Shown here in pieces: positions 35,454 to 47,696 of a stretch of DNA of 64,000 nt; within the stretch, counting starts at the first letter, position 1; every line of letters begins with the position of its first letter. The notes under the pieces were generated by a model, which had not been told where the DNA came from, made no database searches, and saw nothing but the letters and a program-made list of their open reading frames with translations. The DNA comes from Apophysomyces variabilis. Its lineage: Eukaryota > Mucoromycota > Mucoromycetes > Mucorales > Mucoraceae. Location: positions 124,001 through 188,000 of the forward strand of contig MZZL01000031.1 in NCBI GenBank assembly GCA_002749535.1, given 5' to 3'. A program made the translations under genes and the position numbers.

Positions 35454-38092
35454 CGTACTGAGTAATAGCGTTATGATATCATATTTTCTATTCACCCATT
35501 CTTCCAAGTAAAGCAATATTGTGGAAGTTTTTGTTTGTATCTCCTGCTCGTTCCTTTCTTGTTTAGAGGAATGCAAAGTACAAACTGTAAAAAAAGAAAT
35601 GAACCACTGCGAATCAAACGACCTATGCTGTATTTGAGGTATTTTCCCCCCTTTCGAAGAATAACATCGCTGTAAATCAATTCCGATTGAAATGGAAGCG
35701 CAGAGCCGATCACGGATATCCTGAAATCTGACTTGCAGAAACAACGTGCTAAACGAGCGGATTCCTTTCCATTTTTCTTTCCTTTTCAGTTATCTCTCGG
35801 CACGTACAGAGCAGTAGCTATGGCGTTGTTTACACACGTACAATGGACAAATACAAAGGGTATGTCACGAGAGTTGAACTTGGATAAGGTTTTCGCGAGA
35901 TGTGCCTATGTTATTGGTAATGTAGCAACTACGAAGTTTCAGGTTCTCAATTTGGCTGTAACCATATGAGCAAGGTGGGAAAGTTGCATGTGCCCTCTGA
36001 TCATTTCCAATTTAACTTGGGAATTATGTCATGTCTATCGTCTGCCATCATTTCTTTGCACGTATTCTTGTACTCAGATGTCGATCCCCTTATACCCTTT
36101 ATGCTTTGCCGTAGTGATCTACGTTGTTCTGGGTGCTATCGAACCATTTACCATAAATACTATAATAACGCTACAAAATGGCGACCGTAGCTAGGCACAG
36201 TATAAAAAAATTCGTCTACTCGGATAATTAAAGGGCAGCCTAAGTTTCCGCATATTCCCAATCTTCTGGCTACCGTATTCCTATATAAAAGCGATAAGCA
36301 CAAGTCAGAGACTACATCGACCATTATGGCATTATAAGGCTGGGCATCATGGCAAGAATTGACCCAGTTTCTCAAGATTGACACCTATACCATTAAATAG
36401 TAACCGCAGTAGATATAATAAGAGCTACTCAGATGAAACCGAATCGATGATATTCCTTTTCATAACAAAGAATGCTGGGTCTTGTGTGCTGGCTTTTTCA
36501 GGGCTAAATGAGGCAGTTGTAAGGGGCGTTAGGCATATGGCAGAGCTTTTGAAAGATTTTCCGTGGGTGAGCTTATGTAACTTACCGAAGAAAAAGCAAG
36601 TTCAAGATAAGGATCGTTAAACTTGGAATCATCCCTTCCCCCTCTTTTGCCGATTCTGAATCCTGCTTCTACCGCTGTTGCAAGCATATGATCAAGCAAA
36701 GATAGTAGCCCGTTATGGCCAAATCATCAAGATCATAGATTATCGTATCCTGATATGCAGCAGATGTGCACTAATCGGCCAGCCATTGTAAGGTTATGCT
36801 TATTTGGCTGTCTAGAATTCTGCACATGAATTTCATTCCACACTGTTCGTGAAAACTTTCTTTGTATCTAATGAATGTTGTAAGATTTAGCTAAACCGAG
36901 AATTCAATAGGCGTTCGATAACCACGGGATGAATTCAAGCGTTATAAACTACACTTAATGATAATTTTATTGGACTAATTGTGATCTTAGCTAAGCCTTA
37001 AAGACCTTTCTTCAGTAAGCAAGATAATAACCTATCTACACACTATGGACCGTGCAATACGGGAGTTTAGCGTTGTTATGATCTGATGTTGGCTCAGTCA
37101 AGCATCATATCCATGCCTGCATAGAAGCTGAAGCGATACTCACGTTTGGCGAGATCTTCTTTATTGGAAAGCAGCTTATGCGACGCTATCTTGTATATAG
37201 GCTGATATCTAGTACTCACCATTTTACAGGACCAGAAAGCCGCTTACATAACCATCACTAGTGAGAATACACAAAAGGATAAAAGAAACAGCGCAAGTTA
37301 ATGTAAATTATAATCTATCTCGACGGTTTTCTGATAATCTGAAACGCAGGAGGGGCGAGGTACAATGGAAATGTAAACGTTTCATTGCCACCGTATAGGC
37401 TCAAATGCGTCTTTTTTTATTTTGCAGTAATGCAAGGTCATCGTAGAAGCACCGGAATGCATACTGCAGGATTCTGTTTTCAGTTTGATACCCAAAGGGT
37501 GGCATCCTATTCCTTGACAGGTAAAGGTTGCCCAGGTGTCACCAAATGTCTTACGAAACAAAAAAATCATCCGCAAATTACAAGCACGAGCAGCGGTGGA
37601 AAAGTCACGCCAGAAAACCAACCGTTATTCAGGAACGTGTTTTTCTTAATGTTGCATGTATTGGGAGAGAGACTCGGATAACACAAAATTATCTGTATGG
37701 AGCTGCTTGCAGCGTGAATGGCGTGATGCTTTCTCTTCCTTTTTTCTTTCTTTGCACTATTGCCGTTCTTTCTGCCATGCTGTCAGCTATTTACGATGTA
37801 TTTCTCCTTGCAGATTAGCTCGTGACGGGCGATTGAGTAAATTTTATAATCGCATTGTGTAGCGTGGGTAAAAATTATGCATTTCCGTCTAAATAACAAT
37901 TACGCCGGTAAAAAATGAAATAAGCAAGGAATAATATGGTTTTAATAATAAACGTATACAAGGTATGACAATGTGAATAGTAGAAATGGATAGTAACCTT
38001 ATGGGAGAATGCAATTATATACAATGCCTGGTAAACTTGGATGGATGATGATGGCGATGATAAATGGAATGGAAATCGATGAAGCTCTGCTA
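35454..38092. other. Mostly intergenic, with two orphan coding-like stretches
   Basis: At 36378-36570 (+) a frame reads SYSDETESMIFLFITKNAG and LNEAVVRGVRHMAELLKDF up to a possible donor TGG|GTGAGC. At 37621-37382 (-) another reads FSTAARACNLRMIFLFRKTF and GCHPLGIKLKTESC. Neither could be linked to a start or a family, so they may be decayed gene or transposon pieces. The remaining sequence shows nothing. Confidence 0.3.
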
Positions 38093-38431
38093 TTACTGCG
38101 CTCGTATGGTGAGCAGGATGGCAAGGGCCTGTGCGCTTCGTTGGCCATTTCGGTTCGTATTTTTGACGACCACTTTGTCTTGTTCATCCAGAACACTTCT
38201 TGATTCCGCGTCATTTGACAAGAATTTACCAAGCACCGGGCCAGGCATTGTTTCTCTTTCTAACATGTCGTTTTCCTCTGGTGTTCGATCGTATTCTGCA
38301 GAGCTGTATGTGTGGTATACCGAATCAACATCATGAAATCGAACTGCTTTCGAGCAGGATGTGGAAGAATAAGAGGAATGGGTGCAAGACCGTAGTTTAT
38401 GCGCAAATCGAGAAAAGAGTGAAAATCCCAT
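38093..38431 (-). CDS. Small hypothetical protein with TYSxxEYDR motif
   Basis: An intronless 112-residue frame starts MGFSLFSRFAHKLRSCTH. The central KAVRFHDVDSVYHTYSSAEY followed by DRTPEE shows the K-x-V-R-F...TYS-x-x-EYDR pattern that recurs in many otherwise unrelated fungal proteins. The RVRF-like KAVRF could be a PP1-type docking site, but this is only a resemblance. The C-terminal half is charged (DEQDKVVVKNTNRN). There is no signal peptide and no membrane span. Confidence 0.6.
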   Translation of the reverse strand: MGFSLFSRFAHKLRSCTHSSYSSTSCSKAVRFHDVDSVYHTYSSAEYDRTPEENDMLERETMPGPVLGKFLSNDAESRSVLDEQDKVVVKNTNRNGQRSAQALAILLTIRAQ

Positions 38432-38858
38432 GGGTGAATGGTTATGGATTCAAAGTTAGAATTTGTTCGCTCTTTTATAACCGAAAAGATAAAAAAAAAA
38501 CTTTTTTTTTTGCTGCGGTCAAACTCAGTTTGCCATGGTAATGTCAAAAAAACAGTACATAATCACCTTGAATTTTTTTCTTTTCTTGGATGAGCCTGTT
38601 TCCCGAGCAACCGGAATTATTTTCCGAAAATTGAAACGGTTGTTTACAATATACTGATCATCCTCTTCTTCCTATGCATCCTCATTGAGTCTTCAACGGG
38701 GATTATGCAAGGGATTGGGCTTAACTTGGTACACAAGAAAATGGATTCTAGACCTGAGCGTTGTTTTAATCCCGCTCAAAAAAAAAGGCGGATTGTCTAC
38801 TTTTGTATTGACATGTTCCGATCTTTTAGAAAAAGTTATCGCATGTTATTTACGAGAT
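38432..38858. other. Intergenic, about 430 bp
   Basis: A and T homopolymers at about 38492-38510. No gene is seen. Confidence 0.4.
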
Positions 38859-39284
38859 CTACATTGACCTTTTTAATTTTAAGTAATATTTTTTCTTAAC
38901 AATGTACGCATGGTTTTTAGACTTGAGGAGACGCCACACGCGCAGCAAATATGTTGAGATCCACCGGATCGGAGACCAGTGAACTGGGCACATCGTCGGA
39001 CCGCCGTTTCGGGGAAGGGGATGATTCGCTGATTTTCTTTGTACGATACTAATCGCTGCCGTAGCACTGGGCGAGCTTGGAGTCGTTCGATCGTTCCAAA
39101 AGTCAGCCGTCGAACCCACTCCGGTAGTATGCGGAAAGGCTTGGTGGGGAAGGCCGCAAATGACACAAAACGGTACCTGCGGTCGTTGGTAATTATAGGT
39201 TTCTGCTCCGAAGCTGGATCCGATTGAGGCGGAACTAATCAACCTGTCACCGGGGTACATCGTGGCGTTACTCGTAAGCGACAT
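38859..39284 (-). CDS. Small hypothetical protein with CxxC motif
   Basis: A 141-residue frame starts MSLTSNATMYPGDRLISSAS. A CVICGLPHQAFPH stretch with CxxC, His residues and a later CPVHWSP could form a zinc site with two Cys pairs, though too few ligands are visible for a named domain. The C-terminal 30 residues are basic (KSKNHAYIVKKKYYLKLK) and may be intronic or untranslated if an unrecognised donor is used. No family is recognised. It is read as a gene because composition up to about residue 105 is clearly protein-like. Confidence 0.5.
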   Translation of the reverse strand: MSLTSNATMYPGDRLISSASIGSSFGAETYNYQRPQVPFCVICGLPHQAFPHTTGVGSTADFWNDRTTPSSPSATAAISIVQRKSANHPLPRNGGPTMCPVHWSPIRWISTYLLRVWRLLKSKNHAYIVKKKYYLKLKRSM

Positions 39285-39886
39285 AGACGTGTCAGCAATA
39301 GAAAGGTTATCAATACTTAGGCCAACGGATGTTTTTAAAGTAAAACTTAACGGTTGATTAGCTAATTACCATTTCTATATCGAGTGCCGCTTTTGACCTG
39401 GGGGCCCTGCTGTATAACCTCGATTATGATACTTTCATTTTTTTTTTGCCAGGTCAGCAACTGAGGTAGATTGTTGAAATGCGTTTATAGCAGTTAACAT
39501 TTTCCCATCCTGATCAAACTGTTTCTCTTAGGTTATGTGCATGGTCTAGAAAAAACGTTTCAATTTCTCGGTGGAAACTAAAATGCTACTAGTCCCGTAC
39601 CATGGCTCGACTTAAAGCAAATTTAGCAGAATGTCTAAGTAAAATAATAGCATCCATTATGCAGACATGCGTACTGCAAAAAAGAATCGCTTCATGATCC
39701 GCGGTGATTTTGGGCTAATTACGCTGGAAATGTTTCTCGGTATCCAATATTTTAGATTAGCCCACTGCATCGCTGTCATACAATGCTCCGCAACAGTGGA
39801 AAGCCCCCCTGCAATGGAAGTTGCTTTTATTATCAATCAGAGGACATTTTTTTAGTCCATATCCAAATGGCTAGTAAAAATCTCCT
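39285..39886. other. Intergenic, about 600 bp
   Basis: No supportable gene between the small CxxC protein and the transporter 3' end. Confidence 0.4.
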
Positions 39887-41621
39887 CTATAGCATCCAGC
39901 GAACTACAAAGCTAAATGCTCCACCAATAGCTAATCCCGTAATCAGTGAAAAGGTCATAAAGCTACCTATCAGAGACTTCTGCCCTGAATTCCGGACCCA
40001 CGATTGATGAGGAGCAGCCATCATAGTCAAACTTCCTAGCCAACCATTCGTAACAGCAAATAACCATACTAGCAGGAAATAAACCCAGTCGTTATCTACA
40101 ATAACAGGCCACTGTCTTTGACCGGACACCACAACGTTGCAAAGGAGAAACGCTGGAATAAAGACAGTTCGCGCGACCGACATGAGAATGAGTGCCGTGG
40201 TATTGAACGTCTGAAAACATTTCCATATTGGCGCAGATCGTCCAACTAAATCACCAACATTGAACAAAAGAAAATGGAAGGCAACGAAGATATCATCATC
40301 AAAAAATCTGCTGCGGGACCGTACAAGTGCTGGATCTGATGGCGGGTATGGATCGTGTCTTCTAACCGACTTGATAAATGCCGTAATGGACGGGAACACG
40401 GCCAAAGTGACAAAGAACACGTAACCTACAGCAAACAAAAGGCCAGCTGATTTCATTGCTACCGTGATTGCGGACATGGAACTTTCAGCATCGAAGACAT
40501 TGTCAAGGTCTTCTAGATCTTCGTCACACTCATTGTCAGACGAAACTTCACAAACTTCTGAACTTTCCACGGTCATATAACGAATGTAAAAGGCGTTGTG
40601 AGTCAAGGCGAATCTACCGACCAGGGCTGTTGCAGTGATAAGCAATGCAATCAAGAAATAGATCAAAGCAGAATTAGCGGCATCATCATCGCTGGGGACA
40701 TCTGTCGCCTTGCCAGTTAAGGCGCTCATGATTGAAGATAGTGCTGCTGCAGCACCTGCAAGACCTGATCCATAGTTGAATAAGCTATTCCTTTCATAGT
40801 TTGCTCGTACCTTGACCGCTATAAATATCAGCAAAAATAAACAGTTACTACCGCCATCACGTTTGTATTTTCATTGTAAACCTCATAACAGCTTGCACAT
40901 ATTTGGACGGGAAACGGCTGGCGTTTGCAAAAACCCCCATCTGATAAGCGCTTGTCGTCACCGCTGTAAGGACTAATAGCGATAGACTTAGCCAAAAATA
41001 AGAGGCCCCTCCTATGCTGGTCTTGACCGATATTGCCATGATCGCAAATACCATTGTATTTGCGAGCAAGGATAAAATGACATCAGCCTGCTTTGATTTC
41101 GCCTAACAACGCAACATATCAGTAATCGATCAAATCTCGGTTGGCGTGCTCGCTTGGTGATGAGATACCCTACTCTGCCGCCAGAGAACAACAACAAAAG
41201 ATAGAAAGCCAGTAGTTGTATAATAAGAGGAAAAATAGTTCTGGAACGTCTCTTCATACGGAGATCCTTCAAACCGTTTTGCAAAAAACTCAGAGGCGGT
41301 TATGAACACTAGCGAAAACATGAGCTTCGGCAAAGCATTCAACAACCGTCAGAGTACCGTTCCAGGGCAGAAGCATTGCTACACCATACATAAAGAAAAC
41401 CTATTGGTTTGCCATTGTCAGCATGATGTCCAGTCTGGGATCGCAAGCAATCTTTCCATTACCCAATATACAATGCAATATTTGTCATGAACATCGTCTG
41501 TACATATCTCCGAAGCATCTTCACCGCTCTGCTGTAATAGCCCTTGAACTTCTTCATTCGTTTCTGGGCCCCATAATCTTGAAGAAATAGTTTTCGCCTT
41601 TGCCTTGCAAAATTCGAACAT
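39887..41621 (-). CDS. Equilibrative nucleoside transporter (ENT/SLC29), with 8-nt microexon
   Basis: Predicted exons 41621-41463, 41400-41358, 41308-41169, 41102-40882, 40818-40811 and 40764-39887 encode 482 residues with closed phases. Family marks: VYWVFFMYGVAMLLPWN joined by splicing to VFITASEFF (first helix and loop of ENTs), FEGSPYEETFQNYFS, VFANASRFPSKYVQAVMSGQ continuing GLAG, FNVGDLVGRSAP (family signature in helix 8) and ATNGWLGSLTM near the end. About eleven hydrophobic spans and an acidic cytosolic loop (CDEDLEDLDNV) fit the ENT topology. It moves nucleosides or bases down their gradient at the plasma or vacuolar membrane. The invariant M-S-G-Q-G is rebuilt only if an 8-nt exon is used between two introns of 63 and 46 nt. 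Confidence 0.9.
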
Positions 41622-44348
41622 GAATGCAGAAGTTTGATGATATAAGGCAGATAACGCTTGAAAAGCGCGCTGACTTCAAAAAACCTTGAAACTCTCTATG
41701 TCCCCACGCTTTGCTTATTCCCTTCCGTTAACGTTTCAAGTTCTTCAATCGATCTAGCTTTAATAAAATAAAAAGATTTATAACTAGCTTTGACGTGATG
41801 ACAATGCATACGCGGCTTTACGTTGTCCATCAGATGCGGTCTGTCAATGTAGAAGCTCTGCTCTTTTCTCCAATAGACTAATTTTTCTTTGCCACATTAT
41901 CCCATGCATCACCAACTAGACTATGTTTGATGCCCTTGTTTCATGGTATTTTCGTCGATTGGCTGTCCTTTCGGAATAGTTCGGTTGCATTTGGTAAACA
42001 CGTTTCCGTGCACACTGGGCTCACCATGAGCGCCAAAGAAGTTTTAATCAGTGAACAGATATACAATTTAGATTAGGCTCTTGAATATAGTACCTCACCA
42101 AGAATAGAGACGTCTTTCGAAAAATCTCAATCACTGCAAAGCATGTAGCTTTGGACCATCAGAACCAAGAATTCCAAGATATATCCGGAACATAAATGGC
42201 GCCTTGATTTACATAGATAACGGACTGATATAGACTCAGACACTTATACTTTAGACTGTACTTTACCTAGAAGTAAATGCAAATTGGGGGTTTGGAAAGC
42301 TAGTCAAACCAAGCAAAAATGGAGGTAAAATGAGGCGTTTATCTATAGAGCTGTTCTAGAACGATTTCCAATACCTTGATGGAGTAAAACCGTTGTTTGC
42401 TTCGAGAAAAGACGACTACAGTACTAAACCTACCGTCGTCTTAATTGAACAATTGGCGCGATCAGACATGGTTTGTGCTACTGACGTGTAAGCATGTGAA
42501 AAAACATCGCGTACCTGAGAAATATAACAATGTTAAATGAAGGCTGGTTAAATTCAGGAGTGTTTTACAGGATTACCATCACAAGGTATGTGACAGTAAC
42601 ACTTACATTAAATAGCACTAATGCCACAATCGAGAAATAGATACAGTAAATGCACTATAGAATCTTCATATACACTGAAGGGGAATAAAGTCGACAAATC
42701 ATGTTAGAACGCCTCTCTGTACGTACTACGTGGGGAAGGTACTTTGTCCTCGTGTTACCTGCAAAGTTTGTCTGGTTTATATGAGCTTGACTAAGAATAA
42801 AGAACTGCATATCGAACAATAGGTCCAAGCCATTAACGCCATTTCGGCAGGGAATAACTTGATCCCTTAGTATTAGCATTCATAGATTGCTCAAGGAATC
42901 TGTAAGATATTCAAGTTACAAAACCAAGCCATGCTCTACTGCATAGGTAATTCCATATGATTATAGTACTTTTGAAGACATCGTACGTTCAGCTTCTTAC
43001 CTAGTGACCTTTCTCCAAGGATCACAATTTTGTTTTCGCATATCCAGTAGCATGACCGTGTGCAAGTATGCATATGGATGCCATAAAGTGTAAATGAAGG
43101 ATCATTTTTCTTCCGGTAGCTGATTCTTGGCTGGCTGTGACATATGATACTTCGCAATTAAAAATTTGGGGTAGTGCTATTGCGGAGAAGCTCACGGGTA
43201 ATGGGCTTTGTTCCACTTTACATAGACAGTTAACTCTAGTTATCCCAAGAAAAAATTGGTCATGTTAATTTTTCGCCTTGCACCGTGTGAGCCTTGCTGA
43301 ACCGTGCGACAATTAACCTATAATGGCTGTCGCACATCTGCAAGGATCAAGACTTTTTGTACAACACTGGGGTAAAATCGAGTTTAAATGAAGACATTGT
43401 AAAGATAAACTATGACAACAGAACGAGAGCGAAATTTCTATATCAATCAGTAATCAGAGCTATTGCTGACTTAAATACTATACTGTCGTCCAGATGAACT
43501 ATGTATCTTAATAATAAGGTGTGGTACAAAGTGGTACGTTCTACAGATATGCATAGTGCTATGAACGGACTCGCAGCATTCGATAGAATTACAAGGAACA
43601 AGAAAACTGAAACTCTCTAACGAAACGGTTGCTGACACTGCAAACAGTGCTGTTACTGATATTTGCTAACCGTAGCTGGCAAGCTCTGAACTGCTATATA
43701 CCTGATGTTGAAGACAAACATGCTAAAGGACCAGCTATCTGCTGATCAGTTACTCGATGGTTGACTTTTCTGTGACACAGACAAGCTCCTATGTAATCTG
43801 CGATGCATGCAATAGCAGACAACGCGTAACATATACATTAACTCCTACCAGTGCCATGTTTGTTATGTTGCATCCCCTTTTCCTAACTTGACTGATTGCT
43901 CTAGACCCATTACGCCAAATAGATTGTAATGTATGACTTTTATCGATAAAATCGCATTTTAAATCGTATAGTAAAGATGTATAAGACAACCTGAGGAGCC
44001 CATAGAACGGAAGGTATATCCTTCAATTTACGCGCTTTGTTGCCTTGCGATAAAACACACAAACAAGTATGCTAATACAATGGCTCCTTTTCGGTGCGTA
44101 ACTTTGTCAAGGTGCTAGATTTGTATTACGTCCAGCAGTAGGGAAATCCGCATGTTTTACAGGGTAATACCGCAAAGCTATGAAGGCTATGAATATAACG
44201 TGAACTTAAACCAAGATGTGCTTTCTAAAGAGACACTATGAGAAACCCACATGCCGCTCGAATGAAGCCCCGCAGTTATCCTTACGGTATTTAAATACAC
44301 AATTTCGAATGTGCTTCAAAAAGTCTAACGGAATTCTTTTGATCTCTG
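41622..44348. other. Gene-poor region upstream of transporter and lipase, about 2.7 kb
   Basis: AT-rich sequence between two divergent genes. Several open frames of 60-80 codons occur on both strands, but none has protein-like composition or motifs. Confidence 0.4.
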
Positions 44349-45785
44349 ATGCGATCTTTGTACCTAGGCTTTCCACTATTTTTTACTGCTTTCATTGCAG
44401 CCCGGGCTGCACCAGTGTCTCTTAATGCTGTACTTCCTCCACTGCTCTCAAACCGTACCCAGCCTGCTAGCATACCTGTTTTTCCGGGTGATCTCAATGC
44501 TGAACAAGATGCTATAAACAGGAACGGCGCCCTATCTAAACTTATACCTCAGAAGGACGGGATGAGTTTAATTACTCTCAAGTCCACGATAACTCCGCCG
44601 GTGTCGAATACTGCAAACTTTTCGGTGGTTAATGCTACACCATTGCAGGTGACCGATCTGAAGTTCTATGCAGCTTTGGTTGCCACGGCCTACTGTCGTT
44701 CAGTGGTTCCTGGTGGTAGTTGGGACTGCGCGCATTGTAAACCCACTATACCTGATGCTAAGATAATTTCCACATTTTCAACCACGGAATATGACACCAA
44801 CGGTTTCATCATTAGAAGTGACGAGAAAAAGACCATCTATTTAGTATTCAGAGGTATCAACCCCGATATATCTGTTCTATATTTGACAAGTGACATAGGC
44901 ACCAATTCTATCCGCAGCTTTATTGTGGTAAACACTTGGATGCATGCTTTTGATAAACAAAATTGATAATTGTACGCAGGATCTAGAATTTTTCCTTATG
45001 GATTATCCGCCCGTCAAGAACGGTCCTAAGGTTCATAATGGTACCATATGGTGTTTCGCAAAGTATAGAATTCTGACCTTTGATCCAGGATTTTACCGAT
45101 CATACGAGGCAGCTGCACCTTTGCTTATTCCGGTCATGCGAGATCAACTGACTAAGTATCCTGATTACCAGATTATTACAGCAGGGTAATCCATGACTCT
45201 ATAAAGATCTCAGAATAACATGCTAACTGTATATAAAATAAGCCACTCGCTTGGTGCTGCTCAGGCACTCCTTGCTGCCTTGGATCTATATCAGCGCGAT
45301 ACTCGGTTTAATTCCAATAATATGCGCGTCATGACAGCTGGCTGTCCGCGTGTTGGTGATCCAGATTTTGCTTACTACGTGGAAAGCACAGGAATCTCAT
45401 TCACTCGAATTGTCAATAAACGAGACGGTAAGAGCTCCATCTTCTTTTCGTCCCTATCACTAAGAAAAGCTTCATTACTGTAGTCGTCCCTCATCTTCCC
45501 ACTGAATTTATGGGATTTCTCCATCCTGGTGTAGAGAATTGGATTTATGACGACCAATCCGACGTCCGTAAGTGCAATTCTGAAAATGATGGGAAAGATG
45601 CGTGTTAACAACATAGCAGGTATTTGCGAGGCAGATATTGAAACGGATATGTGCTCGAACTCGGTTGCTCCTGATACTAGTTTGTTGGACCATCTGGAGT
45701 AAGTGATGCTGTTGGTTAAAAGCATCTCCTTGAGACTCATAAAAAATTTAGCTACTTTGGCATCAACGAGGGTCTCTGTCTATAG
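44349..45785 (+). CDS. Secreted triacylglycerol lipase, class 3 (Rhizomucor/Rhizopus type)
   Basis: Eight predicted exons: 44349-44853, 44899-44927 (29 nt), 44980-45040, 45089-45185, 45243-45427, 45484-45567, 45617-45698 and 45752-45785, giving 358 residues. A signal peptide (LYLGFPLFFTAFIAARA) is followed by a propeptide of roughly 80 residues, then the lipase fold: LKFYAALVATAYC, KKTIYLVFRGTNSIRSF, MDYPPV, GHSLGAAQALLAALDLYQRD, CPRVGDP, VVPHLP and LDHLDYFGINEGLC. The catalytic triad maps to Ser233 (GHSLG), Asp292 (before VVPHLP) and His346 (LDH), matching the R. miehei enzyme order. Cys residues placed like the family's disulfide cysteines are visible. It hydrolyses external fats. The many introns, three of them restoring invariant motifs, make the model firm. 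Confidence 0.93.
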
Positions 45786-47696
45786 CACTCAGAAAACGAC
45801 CTAGAACTGGCTTACTAATCATCATAGTGTCATCTTGTCAACATCTAATGTTTCTACAAAACTTATTCCTGCTATCTGGTATAGCAGCAGATATATTACA
45901 TATAATCGCTTGCTTGTCTATTTAAAAGTTATGACAATAAAACCAAGTCGCCATCAAATTCAATTTGCCACCATCCAATAAACTTTGTATGCACAAAGCT
46001 TTTATTCACCCTAATGTTCCCTGTTGAATCAATTCTATTAGATTTTCTCAAGAAATGTCCTATACAGCTTTCATATGTGTTATTGATAGAACATGCGTGA
46101 GCTTTATCACCCACCAGAATATATCTTCAGTAGCGAGTTCTCTCTGTTCAATGTGTAGATTTAAAGCCATACATCTGTATAGGTCATTCGCATCGCGGTA
46201 GGCAACAACCCGCTTTTTCCTTTTACATACAAAACGCATGCAGCAGCCTGATCCTCTTTTATGTACACTCCGCGTATGCAACTAGATCCATTTCGGCTAT
46301 TTGCAGTGCAAGAAATCAGTAATCCTTCTGTATTGGCGTGCATGTAAACGGACGGGCCATCCTATGTAAGAGAATGGTATGTGAAATTTCCCTTCCATCG
46401 TTATTGTATACGGAAGGTGTATTGGGTGCGCACATACAGAACGTCTAAAAGCGCAGATAATGACAAGTGTAACATATCAGTAAGACCTTGGTTATAAAGA
46501 CCATTTTCCTTCATCTCTTTCATAAGGATAAGCAGTACGCTCAAGACATTATCGCGTCCGCTATCACTACATTGACTACAAGAAAGAGCGTATATGACGA
46601 TCATAACACGAATGGAAACCATAAACCGTGGAATTAGTCACATGAAACTTTAGCATAACATACTGTTTATTGAACAATTTTCTACGCTACTCTAAATAAA
46701 TTTTGCGTCCATGCAAGGATTAACTTAGCGCTAAAAGGGATAGAAATATGCGTAATTAGTAAATGGATTATGCGGGAAATATATTTTGCTTACCTCAACT
46801 TGGTCCTCCAGTGAACACAAAATTCATCCGAGCAGCGTGAAAGAATGTTCATGGTTAGTAAATGGAAGGATAGCTTGACAACTTTTTTACTTACCCCCGA
46901 AGGGTAATCCTGCCCAAAGACAGGGGCCGGCCCCGCACCTGTAGCGGTGGGGGCGGCGAGAGAGAGGCACGGCATCTGGGAGTGGCCGGTTAGAGTGTAA
47001 CGCACTGCAGAGGACTTGGAAGCAGAAGATAATGAATGACACTGTGCATAAACAGACAACATTTCTTTTTTCACTTACCTAATGGAGTGCAGGGAGCTTA
47101 CTCACATAACCAAGATGGTTCGGGACAGAGGTCATGCAGGCTAAAGCTTACAGAAGAGGGATATCAGTCATTCTGTACATATGATCAATGCGAAGTACAT
47201 ACCGGGGATGTTTTTGGAGAACAGAGCCAAAGAATTGAAAAGGTGTTATCCCTTCGCTTTTAAATAGTACGGGATTACTGAAACCAAAAATCACAGTCAT
47301 GGATAAGAAATTCGATGGATGTCTTATGGATGACAACAATTCAGAGATAAGATAACAGTTCTCCCAAGAGTAAAAACGGACTCAGTCTGACAGAAAGTCT
47401 GGAACAGAATGGAACATCTGTAGAGGAAATAAACCCTCTTCGTTCGTTTCTATACGTCATTGATGCTATCATATCCGTTTCTGTCAGTTATGGTATCAGA
47501 AGCTGTCAGGGCAATGGTATCCAGTTCCCGGTTCTGCTCAATTGTATTGTCTTTACATTCCACTTTTATTTTCCCTGCAAGTAGTTATGTTCTCATTTTC
47601 TTCTATTGTATGTTTTGGTTACTGTCAATCTTTTGCTTTCTTCAAAGGAAACAAAATATGTAAAGAAACTTTTATCTATTAGACAATCACAAAAGA
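45786..47696. other. Intergenic with a GC-rich island and no gene
   Basis: This is AT-rich apart from a sharp GC-rich patch at about 46895-47020. Read on the minus strand, the patch gives an Ala/Pro-rich frame (MPCLSLAAPTATGAGPAPVF) ending at a perfect donor GGGG|GTAAGT. It looks like a stray exon or inserted fragment. No start or partner exon was found. Confidence 0.35.

Noticed and set aside
41309..41357. Apparent +1 frameshift in the nucleoside transporter after LLPWN
   Set aside because: A 49-nt GT-AG intron here restores LLPWNVFITASEFF exactly, so no frameshift is needed.
45568..45616. Premature stop in the lipase after KDAC
   Set aside because: A donor at DV|GTAAGT and acceptor AACATAG remove the stop and continue with PGICEADIETDMCS, as in related lipases.
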